DNA of 64,000 nt from contig NZ_CP040272.1 of NCBI RefSeq assembly GCF_013393905.1, positions 1,302,001-1,366,000 on the forward strand, in the 5' to 3' direction. The translations under genes were made by a program, and so were the position numbers. Under the pieces are notes generated by a model that saw nothing but the letters and a program-made list of their open reading frames with translations, had not been told where the DNA came from and made no database searches. Positions 44,317 to 52,666 of the stretch are shown here, one piece after another; positions within the stretch are counted from its first letter, which is position 1, and each line of letters begins with the position of its first letter. Source of the DNA: Nostoc sp. C052. GTDB lineage: Bacteria; Cyanobacteriota; Cyanobacteriia; Cyanobacteriales; Nostocaceae.

Positions 44317-45876
44317 TTACAGTTTTAAATCACCTTGTTGCAACTTCTTAAATGGATCAATCAGTAAATCAATAATCCGGCGCTGACGGATGATTACCTC
44401 AGCTGTTGCTGGTTGTCCTGATTTGAAAGAAATACATTTACTTTCAGGCTGAATGCAATTTTGAGTGAGTTCAACTTCCAAATCATAAGTAGTTAAATTC
44501 CCTTGGGCTGTTTGCGTAATCTTAGAATCTGGTGAAACTCGACTCAGTTTACCTTGCACAACTCCGTAATCTTGAAAGGGATATTCATCAAACTTTAGTT
44601 TAACTTCTTTCTGTTCCTTACCCGAACGTATTGACTCGCTTTCAGATGTAGGAATTTGTCCTTTAAATACCAGACGAGTTCCTTTTGGCGCAATCTCGGC
44701 AATTAGTTCTTTAGGTTGTACTACTGCTCCTTCTCGCTTTATTGGAAGTTGAAAAATTGTGCCATCAAATGGTGCATGAATGACATATTTTGCTAGCTGC
44801 TCATTCAACGATTTTATTTGACTTTTAGCTTGATCGATTTCTGATTGTAAGCTGGTAATTTGTGAGTTCAATTCATTAACTTGCTGCTTGCTCTTGGAAA
44901 TCGCTAATTTTCCTGCTTCTAACAAACTTTGGTAGCTGCGTTTTTGCTCTTGCAAGCGTAACGCGGCTTGTTGAATATCTGACTCCGCTTGATGAATAAT
45001 ACTCTCATAGCGTCTTTGTTGTTCTTGCAAACGCAATTCGGCTTGTATAATATCTGACTCTGATTGATTTAGCAAACGCAAATTTTCTTTTTTCATTGCT
45101 TCCATCTCTTTAACTTTGATGTAAGGAACGGCTCCTTCCGAAAAAAGGTTTTGGTAGCGTTCTTCTTCAATCTGAGCATCAATTAAGCGACTATCCGCTA
45201 ATCTATAAACTGTTTGGCTATCAAGAATAGCTTGTTTCGCTTGGTCAATAGGGGCAAGTTTTTCTACTTTTTGTAAATGATAAGAAGTATTCACAGAATT
45301 GAGATTTTGCCGCGCTTGTTCCACTTGTGTAAGTTTTTCTAATTCTTGAGCTTTGTTTTGTTGCTGTTGAGAATTTATCGCCAGGATTAACTGATTTTTT
45401 AACACATTTAACTGTGCTAATCGGTTCTGTTGACCTTCTAATTTTGTCCCCTGTTGTTGGAGTTCATCTCGCACTGATTTGGAGTCAAGTTCCATTAAAA
45501 CTTGTCCAGCTTTGACATTATCACCTTCCTTAACATACACTGCCATAACTGCAATCGCTCCAGGTATATCTGCCTCTCGTTTGACAGTATCTCCCTTGAG
45601 TTCTAATCGTCCTCTAGCAGTACCTGTTTCATCGATTTTATAGAGCATTGCCCAAGGCAAAATTATGGCTACAAATGCTACTAAAAAATACAGTAATCCC
45701 CGCGTCCAAATATGTGGTAAAGTATCGAGTAATTCTTGAGTTGCACCAGACCAATCATCATTAGAAGTAACCAAATCATTATTGGATAGAGGATTGTGAT
45801 TTGGATTAGGTAAGTCTTTGTTGCTGCGATCTGAATTGAAATCTGGTAAAAAGTCAGAGTTAGAGATGTAAGTCAT
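44317..45876 (-). CDS. HlyD-family membrane fusion protein
   Basis: 519 residues. One membrane helix (LLYFLVAFVAIILPWAMLYK, about 60-80) after a 60-residue cytoplasmic N-terminus, a biotinyl-lipoyl-like domain (GDTVKREADIPGAIAVMAVY, VKEGDNVKAGQVLMELDSK), a long coiled coil (about residues 140-350) and a beta-barrel with KYVIHAPFDGTIFQLPIKRE. This is the periplasmic adaptor that links a C39/ABC inner-membrane exporter to an outer-membrane channel. Starts 32 bp after the ABC gene; clearly the same operon. The outer-membrane TolC component is not in the window. Confidence 0.92.
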   Translation of the reverse strand: MTYISNSDFLPDFNSDRSNKDLPNPNHNPLSNNDLVTSNDDWSGATQELLDTLPHIWTRGLLYFLVAFVAIILPWAMLYKIDETGTARGRLELKGDTVKREADIPGAIAVMAVYVKEGDNVKAGQVLMELDSKSVRDELQQQGTKLEGQQNRLAQLNVLKNQLILAINSQQQQNKAQELEKLTQVEQARQNLNSVNTSYHLQKVEKLAPIDQAKQAILDSQTVYRLADSRLIDAQIEEERYQNLFSEGAVPYIKVKEMEAMKKENLRLLNQSESDIIQAELRLQEQQRRYESIIHQAESDIQQAALRLQEQKRSYQSLLEAGKLAISKSKQQVNELNSQITSLQSEIDQAKSQIKSLNEQLAKYVIHAPFDGTIFQLPIKREGAVVQPKELIAEIAPKGTRLVFKGQIPTSESESIRSGKEQKEVKLKFDEYPFQDYGVVQGKLSRVSPDSKITQTAQGNLTTYDLEVELTQNCIQPESKCISFKSGQPATAEVIIRQRRIIDLLIDPFKKLQQGDLKL

Positions 45877-45908
45877 GTGTTTAAATTCAAAATTGTTTGT
45901 TGTTTTAT

Positions 45909-48695
45909 TTAGTTCATCTCATCTCGTTGCTGTTGAGTGAGATAGAAGTAATAGCCTTGTTTTGCCATCAGTTCTTTGTGGGTTCCACTTTCAACTAGAA
46001 CACCATCTTTTAGCGCCAGAATCAAATCAGCATTACGCACTGTAGAGAGACGATGGGCAATAATTAACGTGGTGCGACCTTGACGAATTTTGTTTAAATT
46101 CGTTTGAATAATTTGCTCGGATTCAGCATCAAGATGGCTTGTGGCTTCATCAAAAATCAATACTTGAGGATTGCCCAATAAAGCACGAGCGATCGCTATT
46201 CTTTGTCGTTGTCCACCCGATAACATTCCTCCACCCTCGCCAATTTGGGTTTCATAGCCCATCGGCATCTGTTTAATAAACTTATGTGCCCCTGCCAAAC
46301 GAGCTACTTCCATAGTTTCTTCTAGAGTAGCTGACGGATAACTAATAGCAATGTTTTCTCGAATAGTGCCGCCAAATAAAAATGTGTCTTGGTCAACGAC
46401 ACCAATTTTAGAACGCAGCGATCGCAATGATAAACTGGTGATATCTTGACCGTCAATCAATAGTTTTCCATCAGTGGGTGGATAAAGACCCAAAACCAGT
46501 TTAGAAATCGTTGTTTTCCCAGAACCACTGCGTCCTACAAGTGCTACTGTTTGCCCAGGCTTCACCTTAAAACTGAGATTTTGCAGAATATTAATTTCAC
46601 TTTCTACTTGATAGCGAAATGTCACATTTTCAAAACAAATATCACCTTTTAAATTAGGTAAAGATTGACGGGGTGACAAATGCAAATCTTCTTCCGGTTC
46701 TGCTTGAATCACATCATGGATGCGTTCAATTGCAATCACAACTTCTTGGATCTCATTCCACAACACAGCCAAGCGTTGGAAAGGATGAATAATATTGCCA
46801 AGCAACATATTAAAAGCAACTAGTTGACCAATAGTCAGGTTTCCATGAATTACTTGCCAAGCTCCAAACCAAAGCAACCCTGTATTCGCCAATGTTTCGA
46901 TTACAGAACTGAACATCTGAAGCCGAATCTGAATAACTTGCCCAAGAAAGTTACTTTTTACTGACTTATTAAGTAATTCTTCCCAATGCCAGCGAACAGT
47001 TTGCTCTACTGCTAAAGATTTCACAGTACGAACACCAGTTAAAGCTTCGATTAGATAGCTACTTTCAGCAGAAAAAGTGGTAAATATCTCTCTGGAAACT
47101 CGTTGTAAAAACGGTGTGGCAATCAATGCTAGTAAGACAAAAGGTGGCACGATAATCAATGCACCCAGTGCCATCTTCCAGCTATACCAAAACATTAATC
47201 CCAGGTAGATAAATACCGTAAGTAAATCGAGTAAAATTGACAGGGCTTCACCAGTCAGAAACCGTTGAATTTTGCGATTTTCCTGGACGCGAGAGATAAT
47301 ATCCCCTACATAGCGCGACTCAAAAAAGCTGAGTGGCAATCGGAAAGTGTGTCGAATAAAACCCACAATTAATGACACATCTACCCTGTTGCCTGTTTGG
47401 TCTAGCAGATATTGCCGCAAACCAATCATGGCGACACGGAACAGGCTAAAAATCAGCAAACCCAACCCCACCGTTGTCAAAGTCAACTCAGATCGCTGTA
47501 CAACTACACGATCTAAAATCAACTGGGTAAACAGTGGTGTAATTAATCCAAAAATCTGAATAAAGACCGAAGCAATAAACACTTCCAACAGCACGAGCCA
47601 GTGGGGTTTGACCAACTCAAACAACTGCCAAAAAGGAGTACTATCATTTTTGGTTTGTTCGATCAATGCTGTGGGTTCCAATAACAAGGTATTGCCAGTC
47701 CAGCCAGCTTTAAATTCCGCGTGGCTGAGGCTACGCTGACCGATGGCAGGGTCAGCTAAAATTACCTGTTTCGAGGTCACTTTGTAGACAACGACGTAGT
47801 GATTGCCTTCCCAGTGGGCGATCGCTGGCAAAGATTGTTCAGCAAGTTTGTCTAGGCTGGCTTTCACAGGTCGAGTTGAAAAGCCGATGCTTTCTGCTGC
47901 TGCTACCAACCCCCGCAGCGAAGCTCCATTCCGGTCAACATTAGCTAAGTCCCGCAACCGATTGACACTAAAACGCTTACCCCAGTAACGAGCAACCATA
48001 ACCATACTTGCTGCACCGCAGTCAGCAGCACTCTGCTGTGCAAAAAAGGGATAGCGCTGAGTAAGACGCTGCCATAAATGACCAACTTGTAAAGTTGGAC
48101 TGGGGAAGTAAGCTTTACTAATCTTTTTCTGCTGGCGCTGAGACTCAGAAACTTGTCTAGATGTGAAAGTTGGGGTTTTGGCTTGGTACTGTCTAGTATC
48201 TTCCCATCTACTTTCGTTCTCCTCTACCCTAAAATTGGGATGAGGATCGCTAAGATAATTCAGCCCATTTAGCTGCAAATTTCGGTGGACTGCTTGTTGA
48301 TAAAGATACTGATAAATCGCAGGATATTTGCGGTATAGCTCTACAAGACACTGTTCAGGAAGGAAGCAGATAGTTGGCGCATCCCTAGCTGCTTTTATTG
48401 AATAAGACTGCCAAGATTTTTCTGGAAACAATGTTAATTCACCAAATGACTCTCCTGTATTTAGTGCAATAGGGCGTGCATCATCATGACTATCGATTAA
48501 CCTGGTCTTGCCTAAAACAATGATGTGTATACCGGGTTCAGCTTTTTCTGATGACCAGAATTCTTTCAAGGCCGTTGGCTGTATGATTTTAATGTGTTGG
48601 TGCAACACTAAAAATTCTTGTTTAGTCAGAGACTGTCCAAGCACCTTTGCAATAAGATCGCTAGAAACGAAGGAATTAGATGAATTTTGAAGCAT
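45909..48695 (-). CDS. Peptidase-containing ABC exporter with N-terminal cyclic-nucleotide-binding-type domain
   Basis: 928 residues in one chain. Residues 1-150 form a CRP-like domain (LNTGESFGELTLFPEK). Residues 215-340 are a C39 peptidase with Cys226 in SAADCGAAS, His299 in EGNHYVVVY and an Asp in ILADPAIG. A five-to-six-helix membrane domain (about 360-640) and an ATPase with Walker A GRSGSGKTT, signature LSGGQRQRIAIARAL, Walker B VLIFDEATSHLDAE and the His switch IIAHRLS complete it. It should cleave leaders after GG/GA and export the cores of the neighbouring precursors, and possibly of the graspetide-type peptide. Second gene of the operon after the HTH gene. The N-terminal domain is about 130 residues longer than plain PCATs. 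Confidence 0.92.
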   Translation of the reverse strand: MLQNSSNSFVSSDLIAKVLGQSLTKQEFLVLHQHIKIIQPTALKEFWSSEKAEPGIHIIVLGKTRLIDSHDDARPIALNTGESFGELTLFPEKSWQSYSIKAARDAPTICFLPEQCLVELYRKYPAIYQYLYQQAVHRNLQLNGLNYLSDPHPNFRVEENESRWEDTRQYQAKTPTFTSRQVSESQRQQKKISKAYFPSPTLQVGHLWQRLTQRYPFFAQQSAADCGAASMVMVARYWGKRFSVNRLRDLANVDRNGASLRGLVAAAESIGFSTRPVKASLDKLAEQSLPAIAHWEGNHYVVVYKVTSKQVILADPAIGQRSLSHAEFKAGWTGNTLLLEPTALIEQTKNDSTPFWQLFELVKPHWLVLLEVFIASVFIQIFGLITPLFTQLILDRVVVQRSELTLTTVGLGLLIFSLFRVAMIGLRQYLLDQTGNRVDVSLIVGFIRHTFRLPLSFFESRYVGDIISRVQENRKIQRFLTGEALSILLDLLTVFIYLGLMFWYSWKMALGALIIVPPFVLLALIATPFLQRVSREIFTTFSAESSYLIEALTGVRTVKSLAVEQTVRWHWEELLNKSVKSNFLGQVIQIRLQMFSSVIETLANTGLLWFGAWQVIHGNLTIGQLVAFNMLLGNIIHPFQRLAVLWNEIQEVVIAIERIHDVIQAEPEEDLHLSPRQSLPNLKGDICFENVTFRYQVESEINILQNLSFKVKPGQTVALVGRSGSGKTTISKLVLGLYPPTDGKLLIDGQDITSLSLRSLRSKIGVVDQDTFLFGGTIRENIAISYPSATLEETMEVARLAGAHKFIKQMPMGYETQIGEGGGMLSGGQRQRIAIARALLGNPQVLIFDEATSHLDAESEQIIQTNLNKIRQGRTTLIIAHRLSTVRNADLILALKDGVLVESGTHKELMAKQGYYFYLTQQQRDEMN

Positions 48696-48705
48696 ACTTG
48701 CAATC

Positions 48706-49296
48706 TCAATTGATTGAATGAAATTGCCACAGACCAGGATTAGGTTCTGAGGCTTCTGTCAAATCGTTAATCACAAGCCGATTACCACTGTTGTTGTGTT
48801 TGAATTCATTCGCTTCTACAGGAGTAGGTCGAGTAGATAAACCCATTTCCTTGAGCAAACGATTGATGTGGCGAACGCCTACTTCAACACCCAATTCTTT
48901 TGCTAGATGCTTGCTTAACCATTGTGCTGTCCAACGCCGAAATGAATAGCCGAAATCTTTTGGACTGTGGCTCATTAGTTCTTTCAATCGTTCTCGATAC
49001 TGGTCATCAACTATCTTTGGCCTACCAAGAGGAGAGGTATTCCAATTGTGAGCCTCACCTGATTTAGCTACCAAAATCCAGTGTCTTACCGTCATCCGAG
49101 AACAGTTTACTAATTGACAGATTTGACTCTGGGTTTTACCTTCGTCTGCTAACAGCATGATTTGGATACGCTGATGGTATTTTTTAGGTAAATCTTCTTG
49201 CTCTAAAATTTTTTGCAGTGCCTTTCGCTGAAAGGGAGTCAGGTACTGTTGCTTAATAGAAAAATTTTCAGAGTCGAAACGATTGTTTTGCTCCAT
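48706..49296 (-). CDS. Helix-turn-helix protein (transposase-like DNA-binding domain) heading the exporter operon
   Basis: 196 residues. Residues 15-150 carry two helix-turn-helix units like the N-terminal DNA-binding half of IS630/Tc1-type transposases (YHQRIQIMLLADEGKTQSQI, CSRMTVRHWIL; then FRRWTAQWLSKHLAKELGVE and HINRLLKEMGL), but the DDE catalytic domain is absent and the protein ends normally. It is 10 bp upstream of the exporter gene with a GGAG site at its own start, so it is a stable member of the operon. A domesticated regulator of the RiPP locus is the most likely role; a truncated transposase is the alternative. Confidence 0.65.
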   Translation of the reverse strand: MEQNNRFDSENFSIKQQYLTPFQRKALQKILEQEDLPKKYHQRIQIMLLADEGKTQSQICQLVNCSRMTVRHWILVAKSGEAHNWNTSPLGRPKIVDDQYRERLKELMSHSPKDFGYSFRRWTAQWLSKHLAKELGVEVGVRHINRLLKEMGLSTRPTPVEANEFKHNNSGNRLVINDLTEASEPNPGLWQFHSIN

Positions 49297-49328
49297 ATCT
49301 CCGCTATGTTTTATGTCCTAATATTCTT

Positions 49329-49404
49329 ATTGGAGACAAAATGATAGCAATATGAGGGTAGTATCAGTTATTTAGAAATAATTTTGGTAGATTGTGCGAT
49401 CGCC
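49329..49404 (-). promoter_or_regulatory. Shared upstream element, exporter operon copy
   Basis: Aligns over about 75 bp with 51659-51735. The longest identity is AATATGAGGGTAGTAT (plus-strand orientation), with AATTATTTTGGTA-like and CGATCGCCC segments in the same order. It lies 33-108 bp upstream of the HTH start. Probable common promoter/operator. Confidence 0.65.
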
Positions 49405-49514
49405 CACCGCAGGCACAAGGTTTACAACAAACTATTGTAAAGAACCTAGCTTGTGTCAGATGAAACGACGTATTTACGTTAATATACAAGATTCATTTGT
49501 ACGGTTAATAAGTC

Positions 49515-49632
49515 CTAGTAGTAGCGCATCTATGCTAAAATTTTGAGCTCATAAAACTTTCAGAAGCTCAATTGTGTAGATTTAGAGGGACTATTTTTCC
49601 CAATAAATTAGGCTACTAAATACGCTACTACA
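49515..49632. repeat. Possible MITE with short inverted ends
   Basis: TAGTAGCGCAT near 49516 and ATACGCTACTA near 49619 are inverted with one mismatch, about 115 bp apart, no coding frame between. No clear target duplication. The rest of the 350-bp gap contains the shared upstream element and nothing else recognisable. Confidence 0.3.
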
Positions 49633-49651
49633 GATTGCCACTTATCTTATT

Positions 49652-50626
49652 TCACCCCAAATTCAATAAAAGTCTGATCATTGCATCAGATATTTGTCCT
49701 TCAGTTACATCATCCACCCATTGCCATTGCCCATTCGGATTGTTCTCTAGAAAAACATATTGCTCATCTGGTGTAACCACAAAATCCATTGCAGAGTATT
49801 CTAAGCCTTGGAAGTATGTAAACTTTAGGATTTGAGTTTTAAGATGTACAGGAATGTCAACAAGTTCTCGCTTCATCTTTCCCGGAGCTAGACCTCTAAA
49901 GTCTACTCTAGACAAGTCATTATCTTGAGAGTAAATAGCAACAGGATATATATCCTTGCCTACAACTGTAACCCGCAAATCATATTTTTTATCAATATAC
50001 TCTTGAAAAAGAGTAGGACAGTTTTTTATTCCATCTGCATTCTCTACAACCTCCTGATCTGATAAGAGACGTGTAAACATTGGAAAAATATGTCCATCAA
50101 GCAAAAAGTTTGGCTCATCCAAACTTTTTGTACAGACTTTACCTAGCCGCTTAACAAACTCTATTGCTCTACTAGGATTATTCGTCGTAAGTGTCTCAGG
50201 AATTCTCATATCCAGTTTTCTAGCTAGTTGTATCTGCTGAAATTTGTTACGAGACCGATGCATATTCGGCAACGGGTTAACCCATCGACTAGAATCGTGA
50301 GTGCCAAAATATAATCCTCTAAGTAAAGCAGTACTTTGAGCTTTAATAAATGCAGCAATTTCATCGTTAGTATGAGAAACCTCGATTTCTTTTGGTCGGC
50401 GAAACCAAACACTTAGGACTTCGCTTGATTGGAATTTTTTATGGGAATCTCTGATAAAAACCAGAAAATTATCCCCATTAAATTCTATTTCTACATTGCT
50501 ATCAAAATCCTCTGTATTAAGGCGAATAACCTCAATATCGAGACTTTTATTGAGAATCTTCCCTATGACTAAATCTGCATGAGAATCTTCTTTGGATGTA
50601 ATAATTAAAGAAATATTTCTATTCAT
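49652..50626 (-). CDS. ATP-grasp ligase, graspetide (microviridin-type) maturase
   Basis: About 324 residues from ATG 50626 (a TTG five codons earlier is possible). The MvdC/MvdD-like layout is clear: an N-terminal part recognising the leader (FDSNVEIEFNGDNFLVFIRD, VWFRRPKEIEVS), HRSRNKFQQIQLARKLDMRI, LFQEYIDKKYDLRVTVVGK (ATP-binding loop region), DFRGLAPGKMKRELVDIPV and the metal-binding FLENNPNGQWQWVD. Such enzymes join side chains of Asp/Glu with Thr/Ser or Lys in a precursor core by ester or amide bonds. The Thr- and Asp-rich precursor at 51387 and GNAT between them complete the locus. Only one ligase is present. Confidence 0.88.
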   Translation of the reverse strand: MNRNISLIITSKEDSHADLVIGKILNKSLDIEVIRLNTEDFDSNVEIEFNGDNFLVFIRDSHKKFQSSEVLSVWFRRPKEIEVSHTNDEIAAFIKAQSTALLRGLYFGTHDSSRWVNPLPNMHRSRNKFQQIQLARKLDMRIPETLTTNNPSRAIEFVKRLGKVCTKSLDEPNFLLDGHIFPMFTRLLSDQEVVENADGIKNCPTLFQEYIDKKYDLRVTVVGKDIYPVAIYSQDNDLSRVDFRGLAPGKMKRELVDIPVHLKTQILKFTYFQGLEYSAMDFVVTPDEQYVFLENNPNGQWQWVDDVTEGQISDAMIRLLLNLG

Positions 50627-50650
50627 TGATATTTTTCCCAAATAAATTAT

Positions 50651-51211
50651 TTAACCAAAAATCTTTCGCATAGTTATTGCAAGACGGCTTTGATGAAACT
50701 CTTTCTTGAGCATCGAATAGATTCGGATATCTACCAAGCTCTTTGTTGCATAATTCATGGAATGCTGCCTTAAGATACCTTCAAGTTTAAAGCCTGCTTT
50801 CTCAAGCAATGAAAAGCTAGGTGTATTAAAGTCATAAACATTACAAATCACTTTATTCAGGTTAATTTCATAAAAAGCAATTTTTAAGCTCATAAATAGA
50901 CCTGCTGATCCATAACCCTTGCTAAGAAATTCTGGCAAAATACCACCAGTGAGTGTCCCTCTTCCAGTTACTTCATCTTCAATGAAAATTTGACTAAATC
51001 CATATTTTTCATTGTTACTACATACAATGTAGCGATACAGACCTTTGTATTGTCCAGAAATTTTTTGTTGTACATACATCTGCCAATCTAAATCTTGATT
51101 TTGAAGATTTAGATCAAACAAGGAAGACCAATAATTATTTGAGAAGCAAGACAAATATAATTGAAAATCTTCGCCTATATTTGCATCTCTCAGTATAATT
51201 CCTTTCAACAT
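50651..51211 (-). CDS. GNAT-family N-acetyltransferase of the graspetide operon
   Basis: About 186 residues. GNAT features: IILRDANIGEDFQLYL at the start, YIVCSNNEKYGFSQIFIED, the acetyl-CoA loop FLSKGYGSAGLFMSLKIAF (Q/RxxGxG/A-like) and FNTPSFSLLEKAGFKLEG, typical of RimJ/RimL-type acetyltransferases. In microviridin clusters an acetyltransferase (MvdB) caps the peptide N-terminus; here the gene lies between precursor and ligase, 24 bp before the latter, so a similar role is inferred. ATG 51211 preferred over TTG 51217. Confidence 0.85.
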   Translation of the reverse strand: MLKGIILRDANIGEDFQLYLSCFSNNYWSSLFDLNLQNQDLDWQMYVQQKISGQYKGLYRYIVCSNNEKYGFSQIFIEDEVTGRGTLTGGILPEFLSKGYGSAGLFMSLKIAFYEINLNKVICNVYDFNTPSFSLLEKAGFKLEGILRQHSMNYATKSLVDIRIYSMLKKEFHQSRLAITMRKIFG

Positions 51212-51386
51212 ATACAATTAGGATGTAAATGATCAAAAAATTTATGGTGAAATTGAGCGATACCAAAAACTATGGTATCACTCAAAACCAGTAGCCCTAA
51301 GACATTACTTAGAATTAGAATAACTAATAACTAAAGCAATGTCAGAGGTTTTGGTCTGCTTCCCTTATGAAGAAGTAGAATTTCTA

Positions 51387-51626
51387 TCAATCAGTACCTT
51401 TATCATCATTAGATTGATCTGAATCTTCCCCTGTCGCCCAATGACCAGTCGTAGCAGCAACAGTAGAAACGGTTGTAGGTTCACTACTTCCTCCCATCTC
51501 AATTATGTTAGAAGTTTGTGTTTTTGGATCATAATCCCACTTTTCAGGGATAGGAATGTAACCACGCTTCGTTAGATCGAAATTTTCCCGAACTAGCATT
51601 CCAATTGGAGTTGCAGTTTTCATCAT
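51387..51626 (-). CDS. Graspetide-type precursor peptide
   Basis: 79 residues from ATG 51626 (AGAGG site six bases upstream). The leader is charged and aromatic: LVRENFDLTKRGYIPIPEKW then DYDPKTQTSNIIEMGG, where Gly45-Gly46 could be cut by the C39 exporter. The core is 33 residues with a Thr/Ser-rich first half (TTVSTVAATTGHWATG) and an acid-rich second half (EDSDQSNDDKGTD), the donor and acceptor side chains an ATP-grasp ligase would join as esters. It does not show the microviridin PFFARFL helix or TxKxPSD core, so it is a different graspetide type. First gene of the operon. Confidence 0.85.
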   Translation of the reverse strand: MMKTATPIGMLVRENFDLTKRGYIPIPEKWDYDPKTQTSNIIEMGGSSEPTTVSTVAATTGHWATGEDSDQSNDDKGTD

Positions 51627-51658
51627 CTTCAACCTCTATAAGGTGCATTTAATTATTT

Positions 51659-51735
51659 ATTGGGAATACTCTCAAGCAAATATGAGGGTAGTATGAGTTT
51701 CTCAAGAATTATTTTGGTAAGATGGTCCGATCGCC
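51659..51735 (-). promoter_or_regulatory. Shared upstream element, graspetide operon copy
   Basis: Same element as 49329-49404, located 33-109 bp upstream of the graspetide precursor start, that is, at the same distance and orientation. Contains AATATGAGGGTAGTAT identical to the other copy. Confidence 0.65.
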
Positions 51736-51922
51736 CTTTAGCACATCAATACTTTTCAGTTATATTTGTTGAGGCAAGGTGGGGTATCTGAGGTAATCCT
51801 CTATTCCCCATAGTTTATGACACCACTTGCTTTCCGACGCAGGGAGACAAAAACGCAGTGGCTCCCCTATGCACATTTTTATGCGTCATGGTGTACGCAG
51901 TTTCTGACGGCTAATTAGTACA

Positions 51923-52666
51923 TCACTTCTGAGTTGAAAGCATTATCGAACCGACGAATGCTTCTTGTGCTACCGATTCTTTATTTAATTGTTTGAGTAA
52001 ATTATTCCAAGCTGCTTGAATACCAGCATCATTCGGGTATTGAAAATGCAGTTCTGCCACATCATTGACTGCATCGTACCAAAGATTATTTTTAGTATAA
52101 AAAATAAGTTTTTGTGACTCATCCGTTTGGAGATTTTGCCAGCGATCACCATCAACTATTTTGCGTTGTATCCAGCCATCGACAACGACATCCGGTTCAT
52201 CACTATGACTGGTGTAACAGTTCACCATCAAATACCAACGGTAATTTTGGTTGGGATCTAGTAAGTTTTGGGAATTTGTCGGTAGGGTAATTTTGATCAG
52301 TCCTGGTTTTGCAGCTAGCTTAATTGCTGTATGGTAAATCGTTTTGTGTTCCTGTCCATCAAGTAGTAAAAAATCTGCGTGTTTAACATCGTCCTGGGTG
52401 TAAGGCACGTAAAACCAAAAGCTGGGATATGGAGAGTTTGTAAAATCATTGCCATTGTTGGCGTTAAGTGCTGTCAGTGTTTTATTCGTCTGCTTACACG
52501 TCGCTTCTGGGCGCGTTGTTCCGGGTGTGGAATTTCCTTTTGGCGTACCTGTTGCAGGTGGTGGTGGCGGCGAATTTGCAGATAAATTTGGTTGTTCGAG
52601 TCCTTGTGTACCCAACATCAAAATCCCACTACAGATAAACCTGATAAAAATCCCAACCTGTTTCAT
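51923..52666 (-). CDS. DUF928 family exported protein
   Basis: 247 residues. A signal sequence (MKQVGIFIRFICSGILMLGT), a Pro/Gly/Thr-rich linker with SPPPPPATGTPKGNSTPGT, then the DUF928 domain: LTALNANNGNDFTNSPYPSF, WFYVPYTQDDVKHADFLLLD, LDPNQNYRWYLMVNC, and LWYDAVNDVAELHFQYPNDA. Periplasmic protein of unknown function. Its start overlaps the stop of the CHAT-CHASE2 gene by four bases; last of a four-gene operon. Confidence 0.88.
   Translation of the reverse strand: MKQVGIFIRFICSGILMLGTQGLEQPNLSANSPPPPPATGTPKGNSTPGTTRPEATCKQTNKTLTALNANNGNDFTNSPYPSFWFYVPYTQDDVKHADFLLLDGQEHKTIYHTAIKLAAKPGLIKITLPTNSQNLLDPNQNYRWYLMVNCYTSHSDEPDVVVDGWIQRKIVDGDRWQNLQTDESQKLIFYTKNNLWYDAVNDVAELHFQYPNDAGIQAAWNNLLKQLNKESVAQEAFVGSIMLSTQK

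Noticed and set aside
48706..49296. Call as an IS630 insertion sequence
   Set aside because: No catalytic domain, no inverted repeats seen, and operon-like spacing to the exporter gene; kept as an HTH protein.
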